A DNA stretch of 57,141 nt from TMED69 sp036130055 (GTDB lineage: Bacteria > Pseudomonadota > Gammaproteobacteria > Ga0077536), in assembly GCA_036130055.1 (NCBI GenBank), contig JAYYOR010000036.1:1-57141 (forward strand), given 5' to 3'. The position numbers and the translations under genes are program-made. A model generated the notes under the pieces. The model searched no databases, was not told where the DNA came from, and worked only from the letters and a program-made list of their open reading frames with translations. Positions 24,649 to 32,717 of the stretch are shown here, piece after piece (the stretch's first letter is position 1; each line of letters opens with the position of its first letter).

Positions 24649-25698
24649 ATGAAAAGAAAACAAGAGCTTAATCTAAAAGACCGTTCCCAACACCTTTTTA
24701 AAAAACTCGTTGAACGTTATATTTTGGAAGGTCAACCTGTTGGCTCCAGAACCTTAGCACGGGATATTAACTTGGATTTGAGCCCTGCTACGATTAGGAA
24801 TGTAATGGCAGATCTCGAGGAAATGGGTTTGATTACTTCACCTCATACTTCTGCAGGTAGAATTCCTACGGTAAAGGGATACCGTCTTTTTGTGGACCAG
24901 ATGGTAAGATTTAAGAATATTCCTGAAAAAGAAATGCAAAAAATTCAGCAGGAACTCGGCAAGGATGACTCAGTTGATTCATTGCTTTCTAAAACCTCTT
25001 TGTTATTATCCGAAATAACTCATATGGCGGGCTTAGTCATGGTGCCTTTTTCTGAAGGAAAGGCTCTGAGGCAGGTAGAATTTCTCTCCCTAAATGATAA
25101 TAGAGTATTAGTTATTTTAGTTACAAATGATAGCGAGGTTGAGAACCGGATAATAAAAACAAAAAAAACCTATTCACAATCCGCTTTAACAGAAGCGGCC
25201 AATTATTTAACCCGGGCGTTTGCGGGCAGAGATATTAGTGCCGTCAAACAAGGTCTAATACAAGAAATGTCAGATGCTAGGCGTGAAATGTATAAATTAA
25301 TGGAACTAGTAATTGAAATGTCCCAAAAAGCTTTTGTATCTGAGGAAGAAGAGAAGGATTATGTGCTAGCCGGCCAAACTAATTTAATGAATATCTACGA
25401 TCCCTCTGAGATGAGCAAGCTTAGAAGTCTATTCGATGCGTTTAATCAAAAACAAGATATTTTGCATTTACTTGACCAAGCCACGAATGCTGCAGGCGTT
25501 CAACTATTTATTGGCGAAGAATCCGGCTATCAACCTCTTGATGATTGCACTGTAGTAACCTCAACTTATTCAAGCGAGCATAAGGTTTTGGGCGTTTTAG
25601 GTGTTATTGGTCCAACCCGCATGGAGTATGAGAGGGTTATACCAATTGTAGATTTAACAGCAAAAATGTTGACAGCAGCCTTGAAATCGAAAAATTAA
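24649..25698 (+). CDS. hrcA: Heat-inducible transcription repressor HrcA
   Basis: HrcA binds CIRCE operators and represses chaperone genes, with its activity tuned by GroEL. The 349-residue protein has the N-terminal winged-helix motif SRTLARDINLDLSPATIRNVMADLEEMGLITSPHTSAGR and the C-terminal VLGVLGVIGPTRMEYERVIPIVD. It lies just upstream of grpE-dnaK-dnaJ. I found no CIRCE element (TTAGCACTC-N9-GAGTGCTAA) near hrcA, grpE or dnaK, so its target is probably a groESL operon elsewhere. A sigma32 promoter straddles its stop codon. Confidence 0.95.
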   Translation: MKRKQELNLKDRSQHLFKKLVERYILEGQPVGSRTLARDINLDLSPATIRNVMADLEEMGLITSPHTSAGRIPTVKGYRLFVDQMVRFKNIPEKEMQKIQQELGKDDSVDSLLSKTSLLLSEITHMAGLVMVPFSEGKALRQVEFLSLNDNRVLVILVTNDSEVENRIIKTKKTYSQSALTEAANYLTRAFAGRDISAVKQGLIQEMSDARREMYKLMELVIEMSQKAFVSEEEEKDYVLAGQTNLMNIYDPSEMSKLRSLFDAFNQKQDILHLLDQATNAAGVQLFIGEESGYQPLDDCTVVTSTYSSEHKVLGVLGVIGPTRMEYERVIPIVDLTAKMLTAALKSKN

Positions 25699-25707
25699 TC
25701 CCCATAT
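25680..25707 (+). promoter_or_regulatory. Sigma32 heat-shock promoter for grpE-dnaK-dnaJ
   Basis: CTTGAAA (25680-25686) and CCCCATAT (25700-25707) are separated by 13 bases, matching the E. coli RpoH consensus CTTGAAA-N11-15-CCCCATnT at every fixed position. The box overlaps the last codons and stop of hrcA and sits 105 bases before the grpE ATG. Confidence 0.8.
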
Positions 25708-25747
25708 AGTTATTGTAGGCGGAAAATATTGGCAACACAGCGCCTTT

Positions 25748-25776
25748 TTGACATACATTTTTGGTAAGTGATTAAG
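25748..25776 (+). promoter_or_regulatory. Possible second, vegetative promoter before grpE
   Basis: A perfect TTGACA at 25748-25753 is followed after 17 bases by ATTAAG (25771-25776), a poor -10. It may give basal expression alongside the sigma32 promoter. Evidence rests mainly on the -35 box. Confidence 0.3.
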
Positions 25777-25812
25777 GATCACAGCTGAAATTAACTATAT
25801 AGGATATGGATT

Positions 25813-26472
25813 ATGGATTCGGACACGTATTCAAAAGATGGCAAACAATCTGATTCAGATAAGGCATTGAATGGGTCGAAATTTGAAAATGAACAATTGG
25901 ATAGTTTAGCTGATGAAGAAATTAGTTCTAAAAAAATTACAGAGGATAGTTCGGATTCAAATAATGCATCAGGAATTGATGAAACAGAAACTGAAGAATC
26001 TGGGCATTTGCTACAAATTGAGGAACTAAAAAATCAAATTAAAACTCTTGAGGAAACCGTATTACGTGAAAAAGCCGAAAATCAGAATACAAGGAAACGG
26101 CTACAGAAAGAAATTACTTTGGCCCGAGATTTCGGGGTTGAAAATTTTGTAAAAGAATTTATCCCAATCAAAGATAGTCTTGATATGGGGCTTGCGAATA
26201 TAGAGAGCGCTTCAGAAGAGGCATTCAAAACAGGCATTCAATTAACATTGAAAATGGTGGAGGAGTTTCTGAATAAAATGGAACTTACCCAGATTAATCC
26301 TGAGGGCGCAATCTTCAATCCTGAAGAGCATCAAGCCATGAGCGTTGAAAATTCGGATTCGGAGCCCCCAAATACGGTGCTTAAAGTTTTTCAAGTCGGA
26401 TACAAATTAAAAGACAGGCTAATTCGGCCAGCTATGGTAGTCGTTTCAACAAAAAGCGAAGTAGAAGAGTAA
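25813..26472 (+). CDS. grpE: Nucleotide exchange factor GrpE
   Basis: GrpE releases ADP from DnaK and acts as the thermosensor of the chaperone cycle. The 219-residue protein has a long acidic Ser/Asp/Glu-rich N-terminus (about residues 1-70), a coiled-coil (LLQIEELKNQIKTLEETVLREKAENQNTRKR), and the C-terminal beta domain with NPEEHQAMSV, NTVLKVFQVGYKLKDRLIRPAMVVVS. The GATAT-rich leader holds AGGATATGG before the start. It is 40 bases upstream of dnaK in one operon. Confidence 0.96.
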   Translation: MDSDTYSKDGKQSDSDKALNGSKFENEQLDSLADEEISSKKITEDSSDSNNASGIDETETEESGHLLQIEELKNQIKTLEETVLREKAENQNTRKRLQKEITLARDFGVENFVKEFIPIKDSLDMGLANIESASEEAFKTGIQLTLKMVEEFLNKMELTQINPEGAIFNPEEHQAMSVENSDSEPPNTVLKVFQVGYKLKDRLIRPAMVVVSTKSEVEE

Positions 26473-26512
26473 TCACAAAAAAAATTTTAGAATTCAATTA
26501 GAGGAATTAAAA

Positions 26513-28447
26513 ATGGCAAAAATAATTGGAATTGATTTAGGAACCACTAACTCGTGTGTGTCGGTTTTAGAGTCTGGTAAAGCCAAGGTTATTGAAAACA
26601 GCGAGGGCGCTCGAACCACCCCATCAACTGTTGCTTTTTCAAATGACGGAGAAATCCTAGTTGGACAAGCTGCGAAGAGGCAAGCGGTGACAAATCCACA
26701 GAATACACTTTTTGCCGTAAAACGGCTGATAGGTAGAAAATTTTCTGATGATGTGGTGGGAAGAGATAAGGAAATGGTCCCATATAAAATTGTGAAAGCC
26801 GATAATGGCGATGCGTGGGTTGAAGCGAATGATAAGAAAATGGCTCCCCCAGAGGTCTCCGCGCGTGTATTAATGAAAATGAAAAAGACAGCGGAAGACT
26901 ATTTAGGAGAAAATGTATCAGAAGCAGTTATCACCGTTCCTGCATATTTTAACGACTCGCAAAGACAGGCCACTAAAGACGCTGGGAAGATTGCTGGGTT
27001 AGATGTAAAAAGAATAATCAACGAACCAACAGCCGCAGCGCTCGCTTACGGTATGGAGCACCATAAGGGAGAGGCAAAAATTGTTGTTTATGATTTAGGT
27101 GGGGGAACCTTCGATGTGTCCATTATCGAGTTAGCAGAAGTTGATGGTGAGCAGCAGTTCGAAGTTTTATCAACTAATGGAGATACATTCCTGGGAGGAG
27201 AAGATTTTGACCTAAGGTTAATAAATTTCCTAGTTGACGAGTTTAAAAAAGAACAAGGAGTTGATTTAAATAACGATCCGCTAGCCTTACAGAGATTGAA
27301 AGAGGCGGCAGAGAAAGCAAAGATTGAATTGTCCTCTAGTCAACAAACGGATATTAACTTGCCTTATATAACGGCCGACGCTAGTGGACCCAAACATATT
27401 AATCTAAAGATTACTAGAGCTAAATTAGAGGGATTAGTTGAAGATTTAGTGGAGAGAACCATTAAGCCCATCCAAACGGCTTTGAAAGATGCAGATCTGG
27501 CACCCAGTGATATCGATGAAGTAATTTTAGTCGGTGGCCAAACTAGAACGCCCAAAGTTCAAGAGGCGGTTAGTAAATTTTTTGGAAAAGAACCCAGGAA
27601 GGACGTCAATCCGGATGAAGCTGTTGCTATGGGTGCTGCAGTTCAGGCGGGTGTACTTGGAGGAGATGTGAAAGATGTCCTCTTATTAGATGTTACGCCT
27701 TTGTCGTTGGGTATAGAAACGTTGGGGGGTGTGATGACTAAATTAATTGAGAAAAATACAACAATCCCAACTAAGGCACAACAGGTATTTTCAACCGCTG
27801 AGGATAACCAAACTGCAGTAACAGTTCACGTTTTGCAGGGGGAAAGAGAGAAAGCGGCAGGTAATAAATCACTGGGCAGGTTTGATTTGGCAGAAATTCC
27901 ACCAGCACCTCGAGGCGTACCTCAGGTAGAAGTAGCTTTCGATATAGACGCGAATGGAATACTTAACGTTTCTGCTAAAGATAAAGCGACTGGTAAGGAG
28001 CAGTCGATAGTTATAAAAGCGTCAAGTGGTTTATCTGATGATGAAATAGACAAAATGGTCAGAGATGCGGAAGCTCATGCCGACGAGGACAAGAAGTTTC
28101 AAGAGCTAGTTTCGGCGAAGAATCAGGCCGAAAGTTTAATCCATGCGACTGAGAAATCATTAGAAGAGTTTAAAGACTTAGCCTCTGAAGAAGAGTCTTC
28201 TGAGATAAAGGCTTTAATAACTGAGCTTCAAAGTGCTCTTTCAGATGAAAACCTTGATAAAATTAAGGAAAAATCTGAGGAATTAGCGAAACTTTCCGGT
28301 AAGTTTGCTGAGAAAGCCTATAAAGAGAAAGCCGATTCTGAAGGGGCTCAAAACGGCCAATCAAGTAGCCCAGAAAATGCTAATGGCGAAGAAAATGTGG
28401 TAGACGCCGATTTTGAGGAAGTTAACGATGGGGATAAAAAAAATTAG
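26513..28447 (+). CDS. dnaK: Chaperone DnaK (Hsp70)
   Basis: DnaK binds exposed hydrophobic peptides in an ATP-driven cycle. The 644 residues begin MAKIIGIDLGTTNSCVSVLE and keep all Hsp70 signatures: VYDLGGGTFDVSI, VILVGGQTRTPKVQ, and the linker DVLLLDVTPLSLGIE before the substrate-binding domain. The C-terminal lid ends in ENVVDADFEEVNDGDKKN, equivalent to the conserved EEV-type acidic tail. A GAGGAA ribosome site precedes the ATG. It is in the grpE-dnaK-dnaJ operon under the sigma32 promoter at 25680. Confidence 0.98.
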   Translation: MAKIIGIDLGTTNSCVSVLESGKAKVIENSEGARTTPSTVAFSNDGEILVGQAAKRQAVTNPQNTLFAVKRLIGRKFSDDVVGRDKEMVPYKIVKADNGDAWVEANDKKMAPPEVSARVLMKMKKTAEDYLGENVSEAVITVPAYFNDSQRQATKDAGKIAGLDVKRIINEPTAAALAYGMEHHKGEAKIVVYDLGGGTFDVSIIELAEVDGEQQFEVLSTNGDTFLGGEDFDLRLINFLVDEFKKEQGVDLNNDPLALQRLKEAAEKAKIELSSSQQTDINLPYITADASGPKHINLKITRAKLEGLVEDLVERTIKPIQTALKDADLAPSDIDEVILVGGQTRTPKVQEAVSKFFGKEPRKDVNPDEAVAMGAAVQAGVLGGDVKDVLLLDVTPLSLGIETLGGVMTKLIEKNTTIPTKAQQVFSTAEDNQTAVTVHVLQGEREKAAGNKSLGRFDLAEIPPAPRGVPQVEVAFDIDANGILNVSAKDKATGKEQSIVIKASSGLSDDEIDKMVRDAEAHADEDKKFQELVSAKNQAESLIHATEKSLEEFKDLASEEESSEIKALITELQSALSDENLDKIKEKSEELAKLSGKFAEKAYKEKADSEGAQNGQSSSPENANGEENVVDADFEEVNDGDKKN

Positions 28448-28488
28448 ATTAAGAAATATTGCCGGTTAATTAAAAGTACAAGTTTCAC

Positions 28489-29610
28489 ATGTCGAAATCA
28501 GATTATTATGACACGCTCGGTATCAATCGTACGGCAAGCGATTCGGAAATAAAGAAAGCATACCGCAGACTCGCAATGAAATATCATCCGGACAGAAACT
28601 CCGATGATCCGTCTGCTGAGGTTAAATTCAAGGAAGCTAAAGAAGCTTATGATGTCTTGAGTGATCAAGGTAAAAGAGCTGCTTACGACCAATTTGGACA
28701 CGCTGGAGTTGGCGGCGCTGGACAAAGCGCTGGCTTTGGAGATCAAGGCGGTTTTGGAGACATCTTTGACAGCGTATTCGGTGATATTTTCGGGGCGGGT
28801 CGTTCAGGTAGTAGTAGGGCCCACAGAGGAAGTGATTTAAGTTATGACCTAAACCTGAGCTTGGAGGAGGCCGTGTTTGGCACGGAAGTAAAGATAAAAG
28901 TTCCTAACTTAATTGATTGCTCTAGTTGCGACGGAACCGGTTCCAGGTCAAAAAAGGCGCCCGTTACATGTCCTCAGTGTGGTGGGGTTGGGCAGGTTCG
29001 TATGCAACAAGGGTTTTTCTCAGTGCAACAGACATGCCCAAATTGCAAAGGAAGTGGGAAAACAATTGAAGATCCGTGCTACTCCTGTGGGGGTGTTGGA
29101 AAGGTTAGGGGTTCGGAGACAATATCCGTGAAAATCCCGGCTGGGGTTGATAACGGAGACAGAGTGCGTCTGTCAGGCAAAGGAGAAGCTGGATTAAATG
29201 GTCCCAACGGCGATTTATTTGTAAACATAATGCTTAAAGAACATCCTATTTTTGACAGAGACGGATCGAACTTATTGTGTGAAGTTCCAATTGATTTTCC
29301 GACGGCTGTTTTGGGCGGACAATTGGAAGTCCCTACTATTGATGGAAAAGTAACATTAAAAATTCCAAATGAAACGCAAACTGGTAAAATGTTTAGGTTA
29401 AGGGGCAAAGGAGTCAGATCCGTCAGAGGCGCGGGTATTGGTGATTTGATATGTAAGGTAGTAGTTGAAACTCCTATTAAGTTAACGAAAGAACAAAAAG
29501 ATATTCTTAAGGCCTTTAAAAAATCTCTTGCCTCAGGAGGGGGACGACATATTCCTAAAACTACGACCTGGTTGGATGGAGTAAAAAATTTTTTCAAGAA
29601 CTTGGATTAA
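28489..29610 (+). CDS. dnaJ: Co-chaperone DnaJ (Hsp40)
   Basis: DnaJ delivers substrates and stimulates DnaK ATPase. The protein has 373 residues. The J domain has the essential HPD in MKYHPDRNSDDPSAE. A Gly/Phe-rich region follows (FGDQGGFGDIFDSVFGDIFGAG). Four zinc-binding repeats are seen: CSSCDGTGS, CPQCGGVGQ, CPNCKGSGK and CYSCGGVGK. The C-terminal substrate domain ends normally, making this a full type I DnaJ. It is 41 bases after dnaK and 10 bases before dapB, which may share the transcript. Confidence 0.97.
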   Translation: MSKSDYYDTLGINRTASDSEIKKAYRRLAMKYHPDRNSDDPSAEVKFKEAKEAYDVLSDQGKRAAYDQFGHAGVGGAGQSAGFGDQGGFGDIFDSVFGDIFGAGRSGSSRAHRGSDLSYDLNLSLEEAVFGTEVKIKVPNLIDCSSCDGTGSRSKKAPVTCPQCGGVGQVRMQQGFFSVQQTCPNCKGSGKTIEDPCYSCGGVGKVRGSETISVKIPAGVDNGDRVRLSGKGEAGLNGPNGDLFVNIMLKEHPIFDRDGSNLLCEVPIDFPTAVLGGQLEVPTIDGKVTLKIPNETQTGKMFRLRGKGVRSVRGAGIGDLICKVVVETPIKLTKEQKDILKAFKKSLASGGGRHIPKTTTWLDGVKNFFKNLD

Positions 29611-29620
29611 TCTATAAGCA

Positions 29621-30424
29621 ATGAAAACGAATCGGATAAGACTGGGTGTTATAGGCGCTGGTGGTAGGATGGGGCGTGAAATAGTTCAGTTGGCGCTCAA
29701 GGATTCTGCGTTTACGGAGATTACTCCGTTTGAGCATCTGAAATATCCCGATGACTATTTACAAGTCTTCGATCAGTCGAGGAATACAATGTCGTCCCTA
29801 AAGATTATCAAAGAGATTGAAAAATTTAAAAACGAAATTGATGTTTTGATTGATTTTTCTTTGCCTGCCTCTACCAAATTGGCCATAGAGGTTTCCTTAT
29901 TACATCGAATACCTTTGGTGGTAGGTACAACGGGAATTGAATCCTTAGAGAGCCAAATACAGACAGCTGCTTCAGAGATACCAATTTTCGTTTCTCCAAA
30001 TATGAGTGTTGGAGTTAATCTTTGTTTTAAATTAGCCAGTGTTGCTACGAAAGCCCTTGGTGATGATTACGATATTGAAATATTTGAAGCTCATCATAGA
30101 GGTAAACGGGATGCGCCTTCCGGAACTGCATTAAAGTTTGGTAACTTAATAGCTGATGCTTTGGGGCAAGATACGTTAGAGAACGCTGTTTATGAAAGGA
30201 AAGGTCAAGATACTGCGAGAAAGGAAAATACAATTGGTTTTCAGTCGATGAGAGCAGGGGATATAGTTGGAGACCATACCATAATGTTTGCCGGTGATGG
30301 TGAAAGAATCGAAATCACTCACAGGGCTACCAACCGGGCAGCATTCGTTGTTGGGGCTTTGAAAGCAGCAAAATGGTTGATTCATCAGGATCATGGTCTA
30401 TACTCATTTGATGACCTTCTTTGA
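29621..30424 (+). CDS. dapB: 4-hydroxy-tetrahydrodipicolinate reductase
   Basis: DapB reduces the product of DapA with NAD(P)H in lysine and diaminopimelate synthesis. Seen are the Rossmann motif GVIGAGGRMGREI, the conserved VGTTGIES, SPNMSVGVN, and the catalytic EAHHRGKRDAPSGTALK. Its 267 residues are normal. It follows dnaJ by 10 bases and precedes a Gfo/Idh/MocA gene by 47. In many gammaproteobacteria dapB directly precedes carA. dapD, dapC and asd are elsewhere in this window; dapA and dapE are not present. Confidence 0.96.
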   Translation: MKTNRIRLGVIGAGGRMGREIVQLALKDSAFTEITPFEHLKYPDDYLQVFDQSRNTMSSLKIIKEIEKFKNEIDVLIDFSLPASTKLAIEVSLLHRIPLVVGTTGIESLESQIQTAASEIPIFVSPNMSVGVNLCFKLASVATKALGDDYDIEIFEAHHRGKRDAPSGTALKFGNLIADALGQDTLENAVYERKGQDTARKENTIGFQSMRAGDIVGDHTIMFAGDGERIEITHRATNRAAFVVGALKAAKWLIHQDHGLYSFDDLL

Positions 30425-30471
30425 GCACGGCGGACAGAATTATTCTAATTTCTCATTATGGCCTTTTTTAA

Positions 30472-31425
30472 ATGGATAACCTCAAAGCTGCGGTCATCGG
30501 TGTAGGTTACTTAGGGAGTTTTCACGCCCAGAAATATCAGCGGATTAAGGATGTAGAATTAGTTGCTGTGGTGGACGAGAATACTGAAAGATTGTCTGAA
30601 GTTAGTCAAAGGCTTAATGTGCCAGGATTCCTAGATTACACTGAGGTGGCCAAAAAAGTTGATTTGGTTTCCATTGTTGTTCCTCCAGCGAATCATTATG
30701 ACATTGGTGTTTTTTTCTTAGAAAACAATATCCATTGTCTAATTGAAAAACCTCTTGCCGAGCGCGTTGAAGATGCTCAACATCTAATAGAAATAGCCAA
30801 GAAAAAGTCGCTTATTCTGCAGGTTGGCCATTTGGAAAGATTCAACCCTATGGCGGTAGCTCTCAAAAACAATATCAAGACAGCCCGGCAAATTCATACG
30901 CTGAGACACTCTATTTTCAAACAGAGAGGTACTGAGGTCGATGTAGTGCTTGATTCAATGATTCATGATATTGACTTCATACTTGATTTTGAGAAATCTA
31001 AACTCAAAAATGTCGAGGCGTCTGGCGTATCGTTAAAAAGTAATGCTATTGATGTCGCAAAGGTAAAGCTGTTTTTTGAAAGCGGTTTATTGGCCACTTT
31101 GGAGGCTAATAGAGTTTCGAATGAACCAAAAAGGGAGATTTGTGTTGAAACGGCTACCCACAAATATTTTATTGATTTTTTGACTCATGCGACTTATACA
31201 GAGAAAAAATCTGGTAATATTAAGAGCGCTAATCAGACTTGTGAGGATCGATTTCAGACGCCGTTTTTTTTTAACCAACTGCCAAAAAATATTGATATAT
31301 TGAAAGATGAAATTATGAGCTTTATAGAAGCGATTAAATTCGGAAAGTCACCACTGGTGTCTGGAGAGGATGGAAAGAAAGCATTAGAGGTGTGCCTCGA
31401 GATTATGGATAGAATCCGTTCATAG
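30472..31425 (+). CDS. Gfo/Idh/MocA-family oxidoreductase, substrate unknown
   Basis: This is an NAD(P)-dependent dehydrogenase. The N-terminal Rossmann motif AAVIGVGYLGSFHAQKYQ and the family signature CLIEKPLAE (with the catalytic-site Lys of the EKP motif) are clear. GHLERFNPM and HDIDFIL in the second domain are typical of the sugar-acting members. Relatives include UDP-GlcNAc 3-dehydrogenases of amide-linked lipid A synthesis and N-acetylated uronic acid dehydrogenases, but nothing here settles the substrate. It is inserted between dapB and carA, which are usually adjacent. Its stop is part of the outer arm of a palindromic region. Confidence 0.85.
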   Translation: MDNLKAAVIGVGYLGSFHAQKYQRIKDVELVAVVDENTERLSEVSQRLNVPGFLDYTEVAKKVDLVSIVVPPANHYDIGVFFLENNIHCLIEKPLAERVEDAQHLIEIAKKKSLILQVGHLERFNPMAVALKNNIKTARQIHTLRHSIFKQRGTEVDVVLDSMIHDIDFILDFEKSKLKNVEASGVSLKSNAIDVAKVKLFFESGLLATLEANRVSNEPKREICVETATHKYFIDFLTHATYTEKKSGNIKSANQTCEDRFQTPFFFNQLPKNIDILKDEIMSFIEAIKFGKSPLVSGEDGKKALEVCLEIMDRIRS

Positions 31426-31466
31426 TACTTATGTTCTGATGTTTATAAACATCAAACTCGGTACTA
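31423..31466. promoter_or_regulatory. Nested palindrome upstream of carA
   Basis: A perfect 18-bp palindrome TGATGTTTATAAACATCA (31437-31454) lies inside outer arms TAGTAC (31423-31428) and GTACTA (31461-31466). With no loop and no T tract it looks like an operator rather than a terminator. It does not match the ArgR or PurR boxes I know. Confidence 0.5.
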
Positions 31467-31577
31467 ATTGTAATATAGCCTGGATGATGGTTTTTAAAAC
31501 ATTCAGGGTTCTATGATCGAGGAAATTGAAGTAACATTTCCTTGTTTGATTTATTTAAGAAATATAGGTTAAAGAGT

Positions 31578-32705
31578 TTGACTCAAAAGGCAATTTTGGT
31601 ATTAGAAGATGGTACTTGTTTTGAAGGGGTATCCTGCGGAGGACAGGGTAATACTGTTGGCGAAGTGGTGTTTAATACTAGTATTACTGGATATCAAGAA
31701 ATTCTGACAGATCCCTCTTACGCTAATCAAATCGTTTTACTCACTCATCCCCATATTGGGAATATAGGAACAAATTGTCTCGATATGGAGTCGCAAAATT
31801 GCGTGGTATCCGGTTTGATTGTAAGAGATTTTTCTGAGCGGTACAGCAACTGGCGCGCGGAAACCTCTTTGGCTAGTTTTTTGATTGATAATAGTATAGT
31901 GGCTATTTCAGAAATCGATACTCGCAAAATAACCAGAATAATTCGAGAAAAGGGAGCATTAAGAGGCTGTATATCTACTGATTACAATGATGTCGATGAA
32001 GCTTTGAAGCTAGCAAAAAGCTCTCAGAAGCTTGAGGGCTTGGATTTGGCGAAAAAGGTTACTACTACCAAAGCTTATTCTTGGAACAAAGGTAATGAAT
32101 ACATTGGGTTTGGAAGGGTTTCAGCAGCATCCGAAAAAAAATTTCACGTGGTGGTTTATGATTTTGGAGTAAAACATAATATCCTTCGTCTTTTCGTAGA
32201 GTTTGGTTGTTCTGTGACAGTTGTTCCATGTGATCTTGGGGCTGAAAAAGTAGCGCAAATGAACCCGGATGGCGTCTTTTTTTCCAATGGTCCTGGGGAT
32301 CCTGAGCCTTGTGATTATGCTATTGAAAATATAAAAGTATTGGCAGAGAGGAACTTGCCGCTTTTTGGTATTTGTTTGGGATTTCAGTTAATTGCTATTG
32401 CTTTTGGGGCTAAAACGAAAAAAATGTCGGTCGGTCACCATGGGGCAAATCATCCCGTGAAAGAAATATCCTCGGGAAAGGTTTTTATCTCAAGTCAAAA
32501 CCACGGCTTTATGGTTGATGAAAAAACTTTGCCAGAAAATTTAATTGCCACGCATATTTCTATTTTTGATGGTTCCCTGCAGGGGATCAAACATGTGAGC
32601 AAACCCATTTTTGGTTTTCAAGGGCATCCTGAGGCATCTCCTGGACCCAATGACCTTAACGATTTGTTTAGTAACTTTTTGATGTTGATGGAGTCAAACA
32701 AGTGA
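31578..32705 (+). CDS. carA: Carbamoyl-phosphate synthase small subunit
   Basis: CarA hydrolyses glutamine and channels ammonia to CarB to make carbamoyl phosphate for arginine and pyrimidines. The N-terminal domain has VGEVVFNTSITGYQEILTDPSY. The class I amidotransferase domain has the nucleophile in FGICLGFQLIAIAFG and the His/Glu pair in FQGHPEASPGP. The start is uncertain. TTG at 31578 (375 residues; TQKAILVLEDGT aligns exactly with the E. coli start) is preferred. TTG at 31542 would add 12 residues. No ATG fits. Rare start and weak ribosome site (AGG at 31566) suggest low initiation or translational control. carB follows by 12 bases. Confidence 0.93.
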   Translation: MTQKAILVLEDGTCFEGVSCGGQGNTVGEVVFNTSITGYQEILTDPSYANQIVLLTHPHIGNIGTNCLDMESQNCVVSGLIVRDFSERYSNWRAETSLASFLIDNSIVAISEIDTRKITRIIREKGALRGCISTDYNDVDEALKLAKSSQKLEGLDLAKKVTTTKAYSWNKGNEYIGFGRVSAASEKKFHVVVYDFGVKHNILRLFVEFGCSVTVVPCDLGAEKVAQMNPDGVFFSNGPGDPEPCDYAIENIKVLAERNLPLFGICLGFQLIAIAFGAKTKKMSVGHHGANHPVKEISSGKVFISSQNHGFMVDEKTLPENLIATHISIFDGSLQGIKHVSKPIFGFQGHPEASPGPNDLNDLFSNFLMLMESNK

Positions 32706-32717
32706 GTTTCAAAGCAG

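Noticed and set aside
24531..25812. CIRCE operator for HrcA
   Set aside because: I searched by eye for TTAGCACTC-N9-GAGTGCTAA around hrcA and grpE and found none, even allowing mismatches.
29079..29597. 172-residue minus-strand ORF opposite dnaJ
   Set aside because: It is antisense to the DnaJ C-terminal domain with no independent evidence for a gene.
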